Of a DNA stretch of 64,000 bases, positions 25,953 to 34,704 are shown in pieces (within the stretch, counting starts at the first letter, position 1; each line of letters starts with the position of its first letter). Origin of the DNA: Lachnospiraceae bacterium (GTDB lineage Bacteria > Bacillota_A > Clostridia > Lachnospirales > Lachnospiraceae); assembly GCA_017522685.1 (NCBI GenBank), contig JAFWYN010000026.1:1-64000 (forward strand), in the 5' to 3' direction. The notes below the pieces were generated by a model. It was not told where the DNA came from. It saw nothing but the letters and a program-made list of their open reading frames with translations, and ran no database searches. Both the position numbers and the translations under genes were made by a program.

Positions 25953-27275
25953 ATGAGTTTACAGGTAGAAAAATTAGACGGCAATATGGCCAAGCTTACT
26001 ATTGAAGTGGCAGCTGAAGAATTAGAAAAGGCGATTGAAAACGCATATCAGAAGAGCAAGAACAAAATCAGCATTCCCGGTTTCCGTAAGGGCAAAGCAC
26101 CTCGTAAGATGATTGAGCAGATGTACGGTAAGGGTGTATTTCTTGAGGATGCTGCAAACGACTTGATCTCTGAAAGCTATGAGAAGGCTTTGGACGAGTG
26201 TACAGAAGATATCGTATCTTCTCCTAAGATTGATGTAATCCAGTTAGAGTCAGGTAAGACTTTTATCTACACTGCAGAAGTAGCATTAAAGCCTGAAGTT
26301 ACCTTAGGTAAGTACAAGGGCGTAAAGATTGACAAGATGGATATCGATGTAACCGAGGAAGAAATCGAAGCTGATATCGCAAGAGAAAGAGATAATGCAG
26401 CAAGAATCATCCCTGTTACCGACAGAGCAGTGAAGGACGGCGATATGACCGTTATCGATTTCGAAGGCTTTGTAGACGGTGTTGCATTTGAAGGCGGCAA
26501 GGGCGAGGATTATCCTTTGACCATCGGTTCCGGTGCATTCATCCCCGGTTTTGAAGCAGCACTTGTTGGCGCTGAAATCGGTGTTGAGACTGACGTAAAC
26601 GTAACCTTCCCTGAAGATTATCAGGCAGAAGACCTTGCAGGCAAGGCAGCAGTATTTAAGTGTACTGTTAAGGAAATCAAGGAAAAGGAACTTCCTGAAT
26701 TGGATGATGATTTCGCAAGTGAAGTATCTGAGTACGATACTTTTGCAGAATACAAGGAAAGCGTAAAGGCTAAGATCGTAGACAGAAAGACCGCAGCTGC
26801 AAAGAGTGCTAAGGAAGAAGAAGTAGTGGCAGCAGTAGTTGCTGATGCTAAGATGGATATTCCGGAAGCTATGGTAGAAACCACTCAGAGACAGATGGTA
26901 GAAGAATTCGCACAGAGAATGCAGTCTCAGGGTATCTCAATGGAGCAGTACATGCAGTTCACCGGTACCACTCCTCAGATGCTGTTAGAGCAGATTAAGC
27001 CTCAGGCAGAGAAGAGAATCAAGTCTCGTCTGGTATTGGAAGCAGTAGTAGCTGCTGAAGGTATTACCGTAACCGAAGAAGAATTCGAAGCAGAAGTAAC
27101 CAGAATGGCAACAAGCTACATGATGGAAGCTGACAAGGTGAAGGAATTACTCGGCGAAGGCGGTAAGAAGTCTGTAATGGAAGACTTGGCAATCAACAAG
27201 GCAGTTGAATTTGTTGTTGAAAATGCGAAGGAATCAAAGGCAAAAGCAAAGAAGGCAGAGGCAGACGCTGAGTAG
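25953..27275 (+). CDS. tig: Trigger factor, ribosome-associated chaperone and prolyl isomerase
   Basis: The 440-residue protein has the three trigger-factor domains. These are an N-terminal ribosome-binding domain with GFRKGKAPRKMIE, a central FKBP-type PPIase (DGDMTVIDFEGFVDG, GSGAFIPGFEAALVG), and a helical C-terminal chaperone domain. It folds nascent chains at the ribosome exit. AGGAGG six bases upstream fixes ATG 25953; the frame is open further up but has no site. The arrangement tig-clpP-clpX is common in bacteria and is preserved here. tig has its own promoter and terminator. Confidence 0.96.
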   Translation: MSLQVEKLDGNMAKLTIEVAAEELEKAIENAYQKSKNKISIPGFRKGKAPRKMIEQMYGKGVFLEDAANDLISESYEKALDECTEDIVSSPKIDVIQLESGKTFIYTAEVALKPEVTLGKYKGVKIDKMDIDVTEEEIEADIARERDNAARIIPVTDRAVKDGDMTVIDFEGFVDGVAFEGGKGEDYPLTIGSGAFIPGFEAALVGAEIGVETDVNVTFPEDYQAEDLAGKAAVFKCTVKEIKEKELPELDDDFASEVSEYDTFAEYKESVKAKIVDRKTAAAKSAKEEEVVAAVVADAKMDIPEAMVETTQRQMVEEFAQRMQSQGISMEQYMQFTGTTPQMLLEQIKPQAEKRIKSRLVLEAVVAAEGITVTEEEFEAEVTRMATSYMMEADKVKELLGEGGKKSVMEDLAINKAVEFVVENAKESKAKAKKAEADAE

Positions 27276-27314
27276 TGTTTGTCGATAGATGTCGATAAAT
27301 AAAGGAATGTACGA

Positions 27315-27349
27315 ACAGAGGATTAAGTTTTTCTTAAATCCTCTGTTTA
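27315..27349 (+). terminator. Intrinsic terminator of tig
   Basis: CAGAGGATTAAG and CTTAAATCCTCTG form the stem, followed by TTTATTCTT. It separates tig from clpP. Confidence 0.8.
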
Positions 27350-27352
27350 TTC

Positions 27353-27381
27353 TTGAAAAATGAGTTTATCTAAGATATGAT
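27353..27381 (+). promoter_or_regulatory. Promoter of clpP
   Basis: TTGAAA (27353-27358), a 17-bp spacer and TATGAT (27376-27381), about 60 bp before the clpP start. Confidence 0.65.
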
Positions 27382-27439
27382 AAATAAGGAAATTGGGTAA
27401 AATTGGTACCCGTATATGTTAGACAAAGAGGAGGCAATT

Positions 27440-28030
27440 ATGAGTTTAGTACCTTATGTCATTGAACAAACAAGCAAGGGTGAAAGATCCTACGATATTT
27501 ACTCCAGATTATTAAAGGACAGAATCATTTTTCTGGGAGAAGAAGTAAATGAAGTGACTGCCAGTCTGGTAGTGGCACAGCTTCTGTTTTTAGAGTCTGA
27601 GGATCCTGAAAAGGATATTCATTTGTATATTAACAGCCCCGGCGGTAGCGTAACCGCAGGTATGGCGATTTATGATACCATGCAGTATATTAAGTGTGAT
27701 GTTTCTACCGTATGTATCGGTATGGCAGCCAGCATGGGTGCATTCCTTCTGGCAGGCGGCGCAAAGGGCAAGCGTTATGCACTTCCCAATGCAGAAGTAA
27801 TGATTCACCAGCCTCTTGGCGGTACCAAGGGTCAGGCAACTGAGATTGAGATTGCTGCAAGACATATCTTGAAGACCAAGGAAAAATTAAATCGTATTCT
27901 GGCAGAGAATACCGGAAGAGATTATGAGACCATTTGTGCTGATACCGAGCGTGATAATTGGAAGAGCGCAGAAGAGGCACGTGAGTACGGTTTGATTGAT
28001 AAGGTGATTGCTTCACATGCTTCAGTATAA
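27440..28030 (+). CDS. clpP: ATP-dependent Clp protease proteolytic subunit
   Basis: The 196-residue serine peptidase has catalytic Ser98 in GMAASMG and His123 in MIHQPLGG; the Asp of the triad lies near residue 172. It assembles into a double heptamer that degrades proteins fed by ClpX, whose gene is next. GAGGAGG before ATG 27440 sets the start. The length matches the family. Confidence 0.97.
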   Translation: MSLVPYVIEQTSKGERSYDIYSRLLKDRIIFLGEEVNEVTASLVVAQLLFLESEDPEKDIHLYINSPGGSVTAGMAIYDTMQYIKCDVSTVCIGMAASMGAFLLAGGAKGKRYALPNAEVMIHQPLGGTKGQATEIEIAARHILKTKEKLNRILAENTGRDYETICADTERDNWKSAEEAREYGLIDKVIASHASV

Positions 28031-28060
28031 GCTGAACGAATTTTAGGAAAGGGAGAATAA

Positions 28061-28078
28061 CACCGGGAAGTCCCGGTG
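28061..28078 (+). repeat. Perfect hairpin between clpP and clpX
   Basis: CACCGGGA (28061-28068) and TCCCGGTG (28071-28078) form an 18-nt palindrome. It lies between the best Shine-Dalgarno (GGGAG, 28051-28055) and the clpX ATG. A possible GTG start (28076) is inside it. Confidence 0.6.
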
Positions 28079-28093
28079 ATTATCGGTAAAGAA

Positions 28094-29338
28094 ATGGCAG
28101 GAAAAACAATAGGGAGTGACGTCCGCTGTTCTTTTTGTAATAAAACACAGAACCAGGTGCGCAAGCTGATTGCGGGTCCCAATGGTGTATATATTTGTGA
28201 TGAATGTATTGAAATCTGTGAGGATATTCTGGAAGAGGAGTTGGAAGAGGATGATGATTTCTCTCCTTCCCATGATATCAACCTGATTAAGCCCATGGAA
28301 ATCAAGAAGTTTTTGGACGATTATGTAATCGGTCAGGAGCAGGCGAAAAAGGTGTTATCCGTAGCGGTTTACAATCATTACAAGAGAGTTATGGCTCCCA
28401 AGGATTTGGATGATGTGGAGCTTCAGAAGAGTAATATTATTATGATAGGACCTACAGGTTCCGGTAAGACTTATTTGGCACAGACTCTGGCCAAGATAAT
28501 CAATGTACCCTTTGCCATCGCAGATGCCACCACTTTGACAGAGGCCGGCTATGTGGGCGAGGATGTTGAGAACATATTGTTAAAGCTGATTCAGGCAGCA
28601 GATTATGATGTGGAAAGAGCCCAGTACGGTATTATTTATATCGATGAAATTGATAAGATTACCAAAAAGGGTGAGAATGTTTCCATTACCAGAGATGTAT
28701 CCGGTGAAGGCGTACAGCAGGCACTGTTAAAGATTGTGGAAGGTACCGTGGCAAGCGTGCCACCTCAGGGCGGCAGAAAGCATCCTCATCAGGAACTGAT
28801 TCAGATTGATACCACCAATATTTTGTTTATCTGCAGTGGTGCGTTTGATGGCTTGGATAAGATTATAGAGTCCCGTCTGGACAGAAAGTCCATCGGTTTC
28901 AATACCGAGATTACTCAGAAATCCACCAAGGAAATCGGTGAGTTGCTGGCAGAAGTAACACCACAGGATTTGGTGAAGTTCGGTCTGATTCCTGAGTTTG
29001 TAGGACGTGTGCCTATTAATGTTTCTTTGCAGGGCTTGGATAAGGAAGCCTTGATGAAGATTCTGACAGAGCCTAAGAGTGCTTTGATTAAGCAGTATAA
29101 GAAGCTTTTTGATTTTGACGATGTAGAACTTACCTTTGAAGAGGATGCGATTGAGACCATTGCGCAGAAGGCCTTGGAGAGAAAGGTTGGAGCAAGAGGA
29201 TTGCGTTCTATTATGGAAAATGTTATGATGGATGTAATGTATCGGATCCCTTCCGAGGAGTCCATTAAGGCATGTGTAATTACAAAGGGTGCTGTAGAAG
29301 GTACCAGTGAACCCATCGTCATCCGCGAGGAAGAATAA
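28094..29338 (+). CDS. clpX: ATP-dependent Clp protease ATP-binding subunit ClpX
   Basis: The 414-residue AAA+ unfoldase has an N-terminal zinc finger ([17 protein letters not shown] then CDECIEIC), Walker A GPTGSGKT, Walker [11 protein letters not shown] and the GYVG-type pore loop (EAGYVGED). The IGF-like ClpP-docking loop appears as IGFNTEI. It unfolds substrates into ClpP, encoded just upstream. I take ATG 28094 (MAGKTIG), the usual N terminus. GTG 28076 is an alternative adding six residues. A small hairpin precedes the start. Confidence 0.96.
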   Translation: MAGKTIGSDVRCSFCNKTQNQVRKLIAGPNGVYICDECIEICEDILEEELEEDDDFSPSHDINLIKPMEIKKFLDDYVIGQEQAKKVLSVAVYNHYKRVMAPKDLDDVELQKSNIIMIGPTGSGKTYLAQTLAKIINVPFAIADATTLTEAGYVGEDVENILLKLIQAADYDVERAQYGIIYIDEIDKITKKGENVSITRDVSGEGVQQALLKIVEGTVASVPPQGGRKHPHQELIQIDTTNILFICSGAFDGLDKIIESRLDRKSIGFNTEITQKSTKEIGELLAEVTPQDLVKFGLIPEFVGRVPINVSLQGLDKEALMKILTEPKSALIKQYKKLFDFDDVELTFEEDAIETIAQKALERKVGARGLRSIMENVMMDVMYRIPSEESIKACVITKGAVEGTSEPIVIREEE

Positions 29339-29346
29339 GATTTGTA

Positions 29347-29374
29347 AACGCCGCCTGATAAAGGTGGCGTTTTG
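29347..29374 (+). terminator. Weak terminator or attenuator between clpX and engB
   Basis: AACGCCGCC and AGGTGGCGTT form a hairpin followed by TTGT. It is close to the engB start, so it may only reduce readthrough. Confidence 0.5.
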
Positions 29375-29389
29375 TACGGAGAGAAAAAT

Positions 29390-29983
29390 ATGATTATTAA
29401 GAATGTAGGACTGGAAACCGTATGCGGAATAACCAGTAAATTGCCTGAGAATACCAAGCCGGAGGTGGCTTTTGCAGGAAAGAGTAATGTGGGCAAGTCA
29501 TCTCTAATTAATGCATTGATGAACCGTAAGTCCCTGGCCCGCACCAGTTCCCAGCCGGGTAAGACCCAGACCATCAATTTTTATAATGTAAATGATGCCA
29601 TCTATTTTGTGGATTTGCCGGGTTATGGCTATGCCCAGGCTAATGAAAAGGTGAAGGCACAGTGGGGCAAGATGATAGAGGATTATCTGCATAAGTCTAA
29701 GCAGCTTAAAGTGGTGTTCCTGTTGATTGATATCCGTCATAAGCCTTCGGAAAATGACTGTATTATGTATGATTGGATTTGTGACCATGGTTATAGTCCG
29801 GTGATTATAGCTACCAAGCTGGACAAAATTAATCGTAGTCAGGTACAGAAGCAGCTGAAGCTGATTCGGGAGACACTGAATGTGGAGAAAGGTACAGTTA
29901 TGATTCCTTTTTCTGCCACCACTAAACAGGGCAGGGAAGAGATTTACGAAATCATTGATGGTTTGATAGAGGTAGAGGAATGA
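29390..29983 (+). CDS. engB: Ribosome-biogenesis GTPase EngB/YsxC
   Basis: The 197-residue GTPase has G1 GKSNVGKSS, G3 DLPGYG and G4 TKLD with the spacing of YsxC/YihA proteins. These act in late assembly of the 50S subunit and are often next to clpX or lon, as here. GGAGAG lies seven bases before ATG 29390. The following transporter gene overlaps its stop by four bases (ATGA), which suggests translational coupling. Confidence 0.95.
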   Translation: MIIKNVGLETVCGITSKLPENTKPEVAFAGKSNVGKSSLINALMNRKSLARTSSQPGKTQTINFYNVNDAIYFVDLPGYGYAQANEKVKAQWGKMIEDYLHKSKQLKVVFLLIDIRHKPSENDCIMYDWICDHGYSPVIIATKLDKINRSQVQKQLKLIRETLNVEKGTVMIPFSATTKQGREEIYEIIDGLIEVEE

Positions 29984-30888
29984 TTTTATTAAAGCAAATG
30001 CTTGTATTATTTATCCTGATGCTGGTAGGTATATGCTGCAGAAAATGCGGGATTTTTAATGACGAGTCCAATAAGCGGATATCGGCATTGGTTTTGAATG
30101 TGGCCAATCCTGCATTGGTTTTGTCTTCCGGTATTAATCAGGAATCGGCCATCGGCGGTATGGAGTTTGTGAAAACCTTTGTGCTGGCATGGGCGATGTT
30201 CGGTGTATTGATGTTGATAGCATATTTTATTCCCATGATCCTTAAAGCGGAAGCGTCGGAATATGGTATTTACAGGACTATGACCATATTCTCCAATGTG
30301 GGATTTATGGGCTTTCCTGTGATTGCCGCTTTGTTCGGAACGATAGCACTTCTGTATGCATCCCTGTTTCTGATTCCTTTCAATGTGTTGATTTACACCT
30401 ACGGAATTAGCGTTATGAAGGGGGAGAAAACCGGCTTCCAGCTACGAAAGATTTTGAATGTGGGAGTAGTTTCCTGCGTAATAACATTGTTTATTTATTT
30501 GACGAAGTTGCCCATACCCATCGTGATAGAAAATGCAGTGGATTCTATCAGCGGACTGGCGGCACCTTTAAGTATGATGATTATCGGTGATTCCCTGACA
30601 AAGGTGAATCTTAAGAAACTGTTTTGTAATGCACGAATGCTGGTGTTTTCCGGTATTAAGTTATTGGTGATTCCTCTTGCAGGAGTCAGTGTGATTAAGT
30701 TGCTGGGATTAAATCCCATGCTGACAGGTGTTTGTATGGTTATGCTTTCTACCCCGGTGGGAAGTATGAATGCCATGCTGGCGCAGCAGTATGGCGGGGA
30801 TTATGAGCTGGCATCCCAGGGAGTTACCATTACTACCCTGTTGGCAGTAGTTACCATGCCGTTGGTATCCTTTTTATTGAAAGTATGA
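29980..30888 (+). CDS. AEC-family (auxin efflux carrier-like) transporter
   Basis: The 302-residue membrane protein has about ten hydrophobic helices arranged as an inverted repeat. It shows typical AEC stretches (VGICCRKCGIFNDESNKRISALVLNVANPALV; TPVGSMNAMLAQQYGGD). Bacterial members include malate, malonate and possibly amino-acid carriers; the substrate is unknown. Its ATG overlaps the engB stop. Confidence 0.88.
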   Translation: MILLKQMLVLFILMLVGICCRKCGIFNDESNKRISALVLNVANPALVLSSGINQESAIGGMEFVKTFVLAWAMFGVLMLIAYFIPMILKAEASEYGIYRTMTIFSNVGFMGFPVIAALFGTIALLYASLFLIPFNVLIYTYGISVMKGEKTGFQLRKILNVGVVSCVITLFIYLTKLPIPIVIENAVDSISGLAAPLSMMIIGDSLTKVNLKKLFCNARMLVFSGIKLLVIPLAGVSVIKLLGLNPMLTGVCMVMLSTPVGSMNAMLAQQYGGDYELASQGVTITTLLAVVTMPLVSFLLKV

Positions 30889-30907
30889 TGTTTAAGGGAA
30901 GGGTGTT

Positions 30908-31657
30908 ATGAGGAATATCCGTATTAAAATAACCTATGAGGGTACCCGCTACCAGGGATGGCAGAAGCAGGACACCTCGGACAATACCATACAGGGAAAG
31001 TTTGAAACACTGCTTAGCCGCATGTGTGGGGAAGAAATTACCATACAGGGAAGCGGCAGGACGGATGCCGGTGTACATGCATTGGGGCAGATTGCCAATT
31101 TTCACACCGGTTGTACCATGACCACAGAAGAAATGCTGACTTATATCAATCAGTATTTACCGGAGGACATTGCAGTGGTGGAAGCGGAAGAAGTGCCGGA
31201 GCGTTTTCACAGCAGGCTCAATGCAAAGGGGAAACGATATGTTTATCGGGTTTGGAACAGCAGCATTCCCAATGTGTTCTGGCGTAGATATGCACACACC
31301 GTACCGGAGGAGCTGGATATACAGGCTATGAAGGAGGCGGCAGTACATTTGCTGGGTGAGCATGATTTTAAATCTTTTACATCAACCAAGAAAGGGAAGA
31401 AGTCCACGGTAAGAAGGATTGACCGGATTGGTATTGATAAAGAAGGAGACATGATTACCTTTATCTATGAAGGGAATGGTTTCCTGTACCATATGGTGCG
31501 GATTTTGACAGGTACTCTGTTAGAGGTAGGAAGAGGGAAGCGTACTCCCCATTCCATACCGGACCTTTTATTGGCAAAAAACAGAGAATTAGCCGGCGAA
31601 CTGGTACCCGGAAAGGGTTTGGTGCTGGAAGAAGTATATTATGAAATAAAAAATTAA
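30908..31657 (+). CDS. truA: tRNA pseudouridine(38-40) synthase TruA
   Basis: The 249-residue protein has the catalytic Asp53 in GSGRTDAGVHALGQ and the family start IRIKITYEGTRYQGWQKQ. It converts uridines 38-40 of the tRNA anticodon arm to pseudouridine. GGGAAGGG lies five or more bases before the ATG. It ends the engB-AEC-truA run and is followed by a strong terminator. Confidence 0.96.
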   Translation: MRNIRIKITYEGTRYQGWQKQDTSDNTIQGKFETLLSRMCGEEITIQGSGRTDAGVHALGQIANFHTGCTMTTEEMLTYINQYLPEDIAVVEAEEVPERFHSRLNAKGKRYVYRVWNSSIPNVFWRRYAHTVPEELDIQAMKEAAVHLLGEHDFKSFTSTKKGKKSTVRRIDRIGIDKEGDMITFIYEGNGFLYHMVRILTGTLLEVGRGKRTPHSIPDLLLAKNRELAGELVPGKGLVLEEVYYEIKN

Positions 31658-31685
31658 AAAATTTAATAATTGTTGTAACCAAAGG

Positions 31686-31724
31686 GCCTCTAATTACGTC
31701 TATATAATTAGAGGCTTTTCTTTT
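31686..31724 (+). terminator. Intrinsic terminator of the engB-truA transcript
   Basis: GCCTCTAATTA (31686-31696) and TAATTAGAGGC (31705-31715) are perfect arms followed by TTTTCTTTT. Confidence 0.88.
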
Positions 31725-31811
31725 AGAAAATCCTAATTTTTATGATGCCCTTATGATGCTTTTTGTTGATAAATTAGTATCAGAAGACATCAGTTAAAAA
31801 TTGCGGTAACT

Positions 31812-31863
31812 GTTCAGAACCACTCGAAAATGCTTTGCATTTCCTCGTTGTTTGGTTCTGAAC
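31812..31863. repeat. Palindromic element before the response regulator gene
   Basis: GTTCAGAACCA (31812-31822) and TGGTTCTGAAC (31853-31863) are perfect 11-bp arms. An inner stem AAATGC-TTT-GCATTT lies at the centre. No T tract follows, so it is more like a REP-type element or operator than a terminator. Confidence 0.6.
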
Positions 31864-31900
31864 AGGTACAAATATAGAGTACATAAGAATGGAGGCTGTT

Positions 31901-32599
31901 ATGGAGACAACAATTATCGTTTACAATAATAATACGGGAATATTGGAAGTTATGATGCCCTTATTTCAGAGGGAAGGATATCAGATACAGATTGTAAAGG
32001 AAAAAGAGGAATTGCAAAGTGCTGTATCCGGGGAAGGACTCCGGCTGTTGCTTACGGATATAATGATGGAGCACAGCACTCTGGAAGAAGGTCTGGAACA
32101 GCTGAGAGAGATCAGAAGCGCCAGCAAGATTCCCATGATTGTAGTATCGGAGGAAAAAAGCGAGGATGCAAAAATACTGGCATTGAATGCGGGAGCGGAT
32201 GATTACTGTAATACCAAGTGCAGTTGTGAAGAGTTATTGGCACGTGTGAAATGTCAGTTGCACAGATACTTGGCACTTTCCAAAATTTGTGATAATATTG
32301 AGCATATCTACAAGGTGGACCGGTTAGAGATTGATGATATTACCAGAAAGGTGACTGTAGAAGACAGGGAAGTTAAATTGACGCCCATTGAATACAAAAT
32401 CCTGAAGCTTTTGGTAATGGAGCAAGGAAAGGTATTGTCCATACCGGAAATCTATCGTGCCATCTGGAAGATGCATCCCGTAGGAGCGGAGAATACGATT
32501 GCGGTACATATCCGTCATATCCGGGAAAAAATCGAGGAGAATCCCAAGAACCCGAGATACCTGAAGGTGGTATGGGGAACTGGATATAAGGTAGGATAG
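31901..32599 (+). CDS. OmpR/PhoB-family response regulator with atypical receiver domain
   Basis: The 232-residue protein pairs a receiver (residues 1-115) with a winged-helix DNA-binding domain (LTPIEYKILKLLVMEQGKVLSIPEIYRAIW, AVHIRHIREKIEENPKNPRYLKVVWGTGYK). The presumed phosphoacceptor Asp (LLLTDIMM) and the conserved Lys (CNTKC) are present. The N-terminal acidic pair needed to bind Mg is replaced by YNNN. Phosphorylation is therefore doubtful, and no histidine kinase gene is adjacent. ATG 31901 is set by GGAGG five bases upstream; ATG 31889 is also in frame. A traX-like gene begins two bases after the stop. Confidence 0.88.
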   Translation: METTIIVYNNNTGILEVMMPLFQREGYQIQIVKEKEELQSAVSGEGLRLLLTDIMMEHSTLEEGLEQLREIRSASKIPMIVVSEEKSEDAKILALNAGADDYCNTKCSCEELLARVKCQLHRYLALSKICDNIEHIYKVDRLEIDDITRKVTVEDREVKLTPIEYKILKLLVMEQGKVLSIPEIYRAIWKMHPVGAENTIAVHIRHIREKIEENPKNPRYLKVVWGTGYKVG

Positions 32600-32600
32600 T

Positions 32601-33335
32601 ATGTATAAAGGACTGACGGGCAGTACACTGAAATGGATCGCCATGATTACCATGTTTATAGACCATGTGGCAGCTACCATATTAGTTCGGCATATGCTGA
32701 TACATGGAGCCACCATAGAAGTTTATACGGTATATGATGTGATGCGTAATATAGGAAGAGTGGCCTTTCCCATATATTGTTTCCTGTTGGTAGAAGGATT
32801 CTTGTATACCAAGAATGTATATCGATACATGGGGCGTATGGCGGTATTTTTGGTGCTAACGGAGATTCCCTTTGATCTGGCATTTGCAGCGAAGCTTTCC
32901 TCATGGGGTTATCAAAGTGTCATGTGGACCCTGCTAATCGGCCTGATAACCATGTGGGGATGTAGCCTGATAGAAAAGAAATGGCCGGAGAATTATCTGA
33001 TTCAATGGATTGGTTTTGCACTGTGTCTGGCGGCAGGGATGTTTTTAGCTTATCTGTTAAAAACAGATTATTCCTACAAGGGTGTAATAGCCATTATGGC
33101 CATGTATTTCTTCCGTAAGGAAAGGAAATTACAGCTTCTGGCAGGTGCTGTGACTTTTCTATGTTGGAAGGACCCGGAGCTGTGCGCGTTGTTGGCGTTC
33201 CCCTTGTTGTACTTCTACAACGGACAGCGGGGTATGAAGATGAAATACTTCTTCTATGCCTTTTACCCGGCACATTTATTGATCCTTTATTTGATAGCAG
33301 TAATACTTGGAAATCAATTTATATCAGTAATATAA
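32601..33335 (+). CDS. TraX-family membrane protein (acyltransferase-like)
   Basis: The 244-residue protein has about seven transmembrane helices. It shows the TraX pattern LTGSTLKWIAMITMFIDHVAA followed by RNIGRVAFPIYCFLLVEGF and LTEIPFDLAF. TraX of the F plasmid acetylates pilin, and chromosomal Firmicute homologues are common but uncharacterised. Inference: O- or N-acetylation of a surface polymer or peptide. It is immediately downstream of the response regulator, so it is probably co-expressed. A structured RNA candidate begins six bases after its stop. Confidence 0.88.
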   Translation: MYKGLTGSTLKWIAMITMFIDHVAATILVRHMLIHGATIEVYTVYDVMRNIGRVAFPIYCFLLVEGFLYTKNVYRYMGRMAVFLVLTEIPFDLAFAAKLSSWGYQSVMWTLLIGLITMWGCSLIEKKWPENYLIQWIGFALCLAAGMFLAYLLKTDYSYKGVIAIMAMYFFRKERKLQLLAGAVTFLCWKDPELCALLAFPLLYFYNGQRGMKMKYFFYAFYPAHLLILYLIAVILGNQFISVI

Positions 33336-33340
33336 CGATA

Positions 33341-33530
33341 CGGGCAGACCGGACGGAAACCGGCCCCCTATATATCCTAATGAGGTAACCCTGAAAGACG
33401 TCACCCCTTGGCGAGGTACTAAGCCGAACTTGTTCGGCACGAGCCTAGTGGTGCTACGTCTTTCATAAGCGAAAGCGGGTCCGAATAGGATATATAGGGG
33501 GCCGGTTTTCGTCCGGTCTGCCCGTTTTTT
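33341..33530 (+). ncRNA. Structured noncoding RNA candidate with a 38-bp closing stem
   Basis: Bases 33341-33378 pair with 33487-33524 without a bulge (37 Watson-Crick pairs and one G-U), followed by TTTTTT (33525-33530). The enclosed 108 nt (33379-33486) fold further. TGAAAGACGT pairs with ACGTCTTTCA. ACCC pairs with GGGT. GCCGAAC pairs with GTTCGGC, and AGCGAAAGC makes a GNRA-type loop. The multibranched core is far more than a terminator needs. The T tract gives the plus strand. It recalls in general outline the raiA-type RNAs of clostridia, but I cannot confirm a class from memory. It could instead be a 3' UTR element of the traX gene. Confidence 0.75.
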
Positions 33531-33535
33531 ATGAG

Positions 33536-34486
33536 TTATAAGTATTTCAACAGTTCTTCACGTACGCTGTCCAATCTTTCATCAGACAAGCCGAAGTCCA
33601 TCTGCTTGTAACTCCATGCACTTCTGGAGATGTTGTACTTTTCGAAGATTTCATTGATGGCCTTATACCATTTAACCGTATCTTCGGGAGATACCACGTC
33701 AATGACACCGTATTCGCCGCAATACAGAGGAGTGTTGTTCTTCTTAGCCGCGTCAATGGCAGAGGCAAAGAAGTCATCAAAGAACGCGGGAGTGATATCA
33801 GTATCGTCAAAGGCGATTCTTTCTGCAGGGTCAATCTGGTCGGTCCAGGTAGCCCCCTGATGGGTAAATTTCAAAGGATCATAGCAGTGGAAATTGTAAA
33901 TTACCTTATCATCATAAGGTGCGGCCAAATCCTTTACGGCACAGGCACTGTTATTGTAGTAGCTGCCTACTAAAATAAGGGTGTCTGGAGCAAATTTGCG
34001 GATTCTTCCGATACAGATAGCAGAAATCTTATTCCAGGTATCGATGAATGCCTTGTCAGTTACTTCGTTTAACAGTTCGAATGCCACATGCTCCGGATCG
34101 TTACCGAAATGCTTTGCAAGCTCTTCCCATAAGCAGTAGAAACGTTCCTGAAGCTTTTCGTTATCAAAGAAGCCGGACTGCTTTTCGCCGAAGTCAAAGG
34201 AGAAGCCTAAGGTCTTGTGCAAATCCAGTACCAGATTCAGGTTATTTTTTCTACACCAATCAATGGCCTTGGCAATTCTCTCAAAGCCGTCAGCCTTGTA
34301 TGTGCCGTCTTCATTTTCTACCACATTGTAGTCGATAGGAAGTCTCACATGGTCCAATCCCCAGGAAGCGATTTGGGCAATATCTGCCTCAGTAATAAAG
34401 GTATCCAAACGTTCCTGACTGTAATCACACTGGGAAAGCCATCCGCCCAAGTTGACACCTCTGTAAAAGCCCTTGTTCTTTAACAT
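33536..34486 (-). CDS. GH5-family glycoside hydrolase (endoglucanase-like), cytoplasmic
   Basis: The 316-residue TIM barrel has RGVNLGGWLSQ at the N terminus, HVRLPIDYN, the acid/base Glu in FELLNEVTD and the nucleophile Glu in YCGEYGVID. These mark a GH5 beta-glucanase or related enzyme. There is no signal peptide, so it probably cleaves imported oligosaccharides. AAGGTGG lies before ATG 34486. It is convergent with the structured RNA, whose stem would also terminate this transcript. It is divergent from the GH16 lipoprotein gene, suggesting outside-then-inside breakdown of a beta-glucan. Confidence 0.9.
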   Translation of the reverse strand: MLKNKGFYRGVNLGGWLSQCDYSQERLDTFITEADIAQIASWGLDHVRLPIDYNVVENEDGTYKADGFERIAKAIDWCRKNNLNLVLDLHKTLGFSFDFGEKQSGFFDNEKLQERFYCLWEELAKHFGNDPEHVAFELLNEVTDKAFIDTWNKISAICIGRIRKFAPDTLILVGSYYNNSACAVKDLAAPYDDKVIYNFHCYDPLKFTHQGATWTDQIDPAERIAFDDTDITPAFFDDFFASAIDAAKKNNTPLYCGEYGVIDVVSPEDTVKWYKAINEIFEKYNISRSAWSYKQMDFGLSDERLDSVREELLKYL

Positions 34487-34704
34487 ATCAATTCCACCTT
34501 TCTTATTTTGTAAATATATTTTGGTTAATCTCATATTATCATGTATATCTTCAAAAAAATATCATCAGAATGATGTTTGTATCACAAATATGATGGATAA
34601 TATTGCATAAAGAAGCAAGAATGTGATAAAATAAGCAACAATACGATATTTTGAATAAAAAGAAGCAGATATAATAGAACAAAAGAAAGGGAGGAAAATA
34701 AGTA

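Noticed and set aside
33341..33530. Simple bidirectional terminator between convergent genes
   Set aside because: A 38-bp stem around a 108-nt structured core is far larger than a terminator. The terminator function is probably only its 3' end.
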